Assembly: GCA_964415175.1 (NCBI GenBank) | Contig: CAYPYG010000014.1 | Location: 1-64,000, forward strand | Length of the DNA: 64,000 nt | Origin: UBA2231 sp964415175 | GTDB taxonomy: Bacteria; Elusimicrobiota; Elusimicrobia; Elusimicrobiales; UBA9959 | Reading direction: 5' to 3' | Part shown: in pieces, positions 36,001-39,000 of the stretch | How positions within the stretch are numbered: the stretch's first letter is position 1 | How the letters are laid out: the number at the start of each line of letters is the position of its first letter | Made by a program: the position numbers and the translations under genes | Notes under the pieces: generated by a model | Told to the model about the DNA's origin: nothing | Databases searched by the model: none | What the model saw: the letters and a program-made list of their open reading frames with translations, nothing else

Positions 36001-39000
36001 TTGGAACCGGTCATGGTCCAGGCGCCGCCGGAGGGGACCAGGAGTTTATCGTCGCGCTGCCCGTCGTTGCACGGCGGCGTGGTCCAGGTGCTGGCGTTCA
36101 CCCACCAGCAGCCGTCCGAGAGACGTTTGACGCCCACGCGCACCGCCTCCACCCCGACCGGGTCGCCGCCGGTGGGCGCGTCGGCGGTGACGCCGCTGAA
36201 TTGCGCCAGGCTCTGGGAGAAAGTGTCGTTGTCGGCGGCCGGGAAGGAAACGGAAGTGGTGGGCGAGGCCTTGTCTATCCTGAACACCACGGTGGTAGAA
36301 GCTACCGACACGTTGCCGGCGTAGTCCAGGGCGCGGGCGGCGAAATAGAAACGCTGGCCTATCAGCGGCTCATTGGGCCAGGTTATGCCGCCGATGGTCC
36401 AGGTGGCCAGGTTCACGCGGTAGGTGTCCGTGCTCCAGCCGATATTCTCTATGCCGTTTATCTGGGTCTCCCACTCCGGCGCGCCGCCGTTGCTATCATT
36501 GTAATCGTCCGGATCCCAGTGATTGGTGCCGGTCTCGCCGTCGTAGCGCAGGTAATAAGTGACCGTGCTGATGCCGGCGCGGGCGCTGGCCTCCTCGCCG
36601 TCCTTGGCCGTGCCCTCTATGTAGCCCAGGAAGGCTCCGCCGTAATCGCCGTTCTCAGGGTAGGTCAGCGCAATGAGCGGCGGCTCGGCGTCGTACTTGA
36701 AGAAGCGGGTGGCTATCGGCGCCGCGTCGGGGGCGTTGTCGATGGAGTCGTCGGTGCCGCTGGGCGAGCCGCCGTCGCCGCCGTGCCAGTTCTTGGCGCG
36801 GTCGCGGGCGTAGTATTCCACGCGGTAGGTCTTGCCGGTTATCCAGGCCACGCCCGAGGTGTCCAGGCTCCAGAGGCCGCCCGGCGCGGGCTCTATCTTC
36901 TTCCAGGCGGTGTCGGGGTCGGTGGCGGTCAGGGTGAGCAGGGCCGGGTCCAGATAATTGCCGCCCACTTCCTGCACCCGCACGAAAACCGCCAGGCCGC
37001 CGGAACCGAAGTTAAGATCGTCGATCACATTGTCCTCATAGGTGCCGCCTATGGAATTGGCCTGGCTGCGCCTGAGCCAGGGGGTGGTGGAAGTGTTGAC
37101 GTCGGAGGTGTATTGCGGAGCGGTCAGCGCCGCGGTCGGGCGGGAGATATCGTAGATGAAGCGGTGGTCCGCCGTGGTCTGCCTGTTATTGCCGATGGCG
37201 TCGGCGGCGTAGCCGCGGACCATGTACTTTTCGCCGTCGGCCCAGGCCGGCAGTTTCAGCGTGGTCGCGCTGGTCAGAGAACGGGTCACGTTGCCGGGAG
37301 CCGCCGGGAAGACCAGGTCCGGGGTGCCGCCGCCGGCGTCGTCGGTGGAGAGCCAGATCTCCGCGCCGGCGATGGTGCTCCAGCTGGAACCGGTCCAGGA
37401 ATAACCCTGCGCAGGATCGTCGGTGGGGACCCGCATCACCAGGTAGCGCATCTCCACCGTGCCTATGCCGGCGTCATTGGCCGTTATGGTCACGGCGTTC
37501 TGCGCCTTCCTTATGGTGCCGCCGGGCGGATTGTCCACCGTGAGGCCGGGCGCGGTCACGTCCACCGTGCTTATCACCACGGCGGTGGGGAGACCGCGGC
37601 CTTCGTCGGCGGTGCGGCCGCGGGCCCGCATGGTGAAGCGCCGGCCGGCCAGCTGTTCCGGGAGCGGGAAGGCGTAAAGCCAGGGCGTGGTCTGGCCGGT
37701 GACGGTGGTCCATTCGTCCTCGTCGTTTATGGCGATGGGATCGGTCCACTGGTCGTTGGCCCAGACGAAGCCGTTGTAGATGCCGCAGCCCGCGGTACAT
37801 TCTATGCGCACCTGCGTGTCGGCCAGCGCTATGCCGGTCACCGGATTGTCGTCGAGCCCGTCGCCGGTCACGTCCAGCCCCGCCGTGCCTTTTATGCTGG
37901 CGAAGCCGGTGGTGAAGCCGCTCAGGGGATAGGTTATGGCGGAGAGCGGGCGCGTCACCGTGAAGGTGGTCGGCGCCATTATGTATTCCTGGCCGTCCGC
38001 GTTGACCACCTTGACCTGGTAGTCCCCCGCCGTCACCGACTGCGCTATTTTCAGTTTGACGGTGAAATTGCCGGTGGTGATATCGGTGACGGTGGAGACC
38101 GTGACGCCGTCGTCTATGTAGACGCTGGCCGTGCCGTCCGCGCCCCAGTTCTGGAAATTGGCGCCTTCCACCCTGAAATCGCGCGTAAGCGTCAGCGTGC
38201 CGTCATTGTCGGGGAAAATGCCGCCCGAATTAGGCGGCCCGGCCGCCGGCTCGCCGGGCGCCTCATAGAAACGGGTGAAGGACGGCGTCGGGATGGTCAC
38301 CGTATCGGGAAAGACGCCGGTCTTCTGGTCCGGATTGGTCACCTGCACGTCGTAGCTGGTAGTGGGTGAAAGCAGGGTGATCGGCACGGTAATGGAGGAA
38401 GTGTAGAAAGTGGCCGCGCCCAGGGAGATCTCGTCCTGCGAAGCCCCGTTCTTGAGCAGGGTCACGCTCGGCGGAATGCCTTCTATGCGTCTGAAGTTGC
38501 TGCCGGTGATCTTGAGCGTGAAGGTCTTCTGGGTGAACCAGGCCTTGGAGGGGACCTCCTCCACTTTGGTCACTATCGGGTCCGGGTAGCTGGAAGTGAT
38601 GAGGAAGTCCATGACCACGTCGCCGCCGGAGCCCTCATAGACCACCGGGAGGGCGCGCGGAGCGATGATAAAATTAGGGACCGACGGGTAGGCGCCGGCC
38701 GTGCTGAAAACGTCCAGCGTGACATTGGGGGCCGCGGCCGTGGCCGTGGCCGGGAAAACGGCGTAGTTCAGCCCGCCGGCCGGGTCCTCGTAGATGACGT
38801 ATATCCTGTTGAAACTGTTGGGGTCGGCGACATAGGCGATGGTGGGATTGCGTATGGGAGCCGCGCGGGTGCCGTTGGTGTCTATGGGCACCGCGGTCTG
38901 CGGCCAGTTATTGTTGCCCTCGCGGCGGGCGTAATAGAGGTCGCCATTATTGTCCACATAGGCCAGGTGCACGCGCGTATAATCGGTGCTGACGGTGACC

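Larger units (their letters stand above)
14310..37957 (-). repeat. Type A Ig-like domain array of the giant protein (about 60 units)
   Basis: Encodes residues about 680-8560. I count about 60 units averaging near 131 residues. A unit starts after YD..AP with a P.....P..G strand, then SGTA.D, a V.V.I.R strand, YW.G, W, an exposed loop, G..Y.V..RA.D.AGN and F.YD. This pattern is that of bacterial Ig-like/cadherin-like domains seen in large surface proteins. Some neighbours form higher-order units of about five domains that recur roughly every 1.8-1.9 kb (see findings). Confidence 0.8.

Noticed and set aside
14310..37957. CRISPR array or tandem DNA repeat
   Set aside because: The periodicity is at protein level with diverged DNA; no short identical direct repeats with regular spacers occur.
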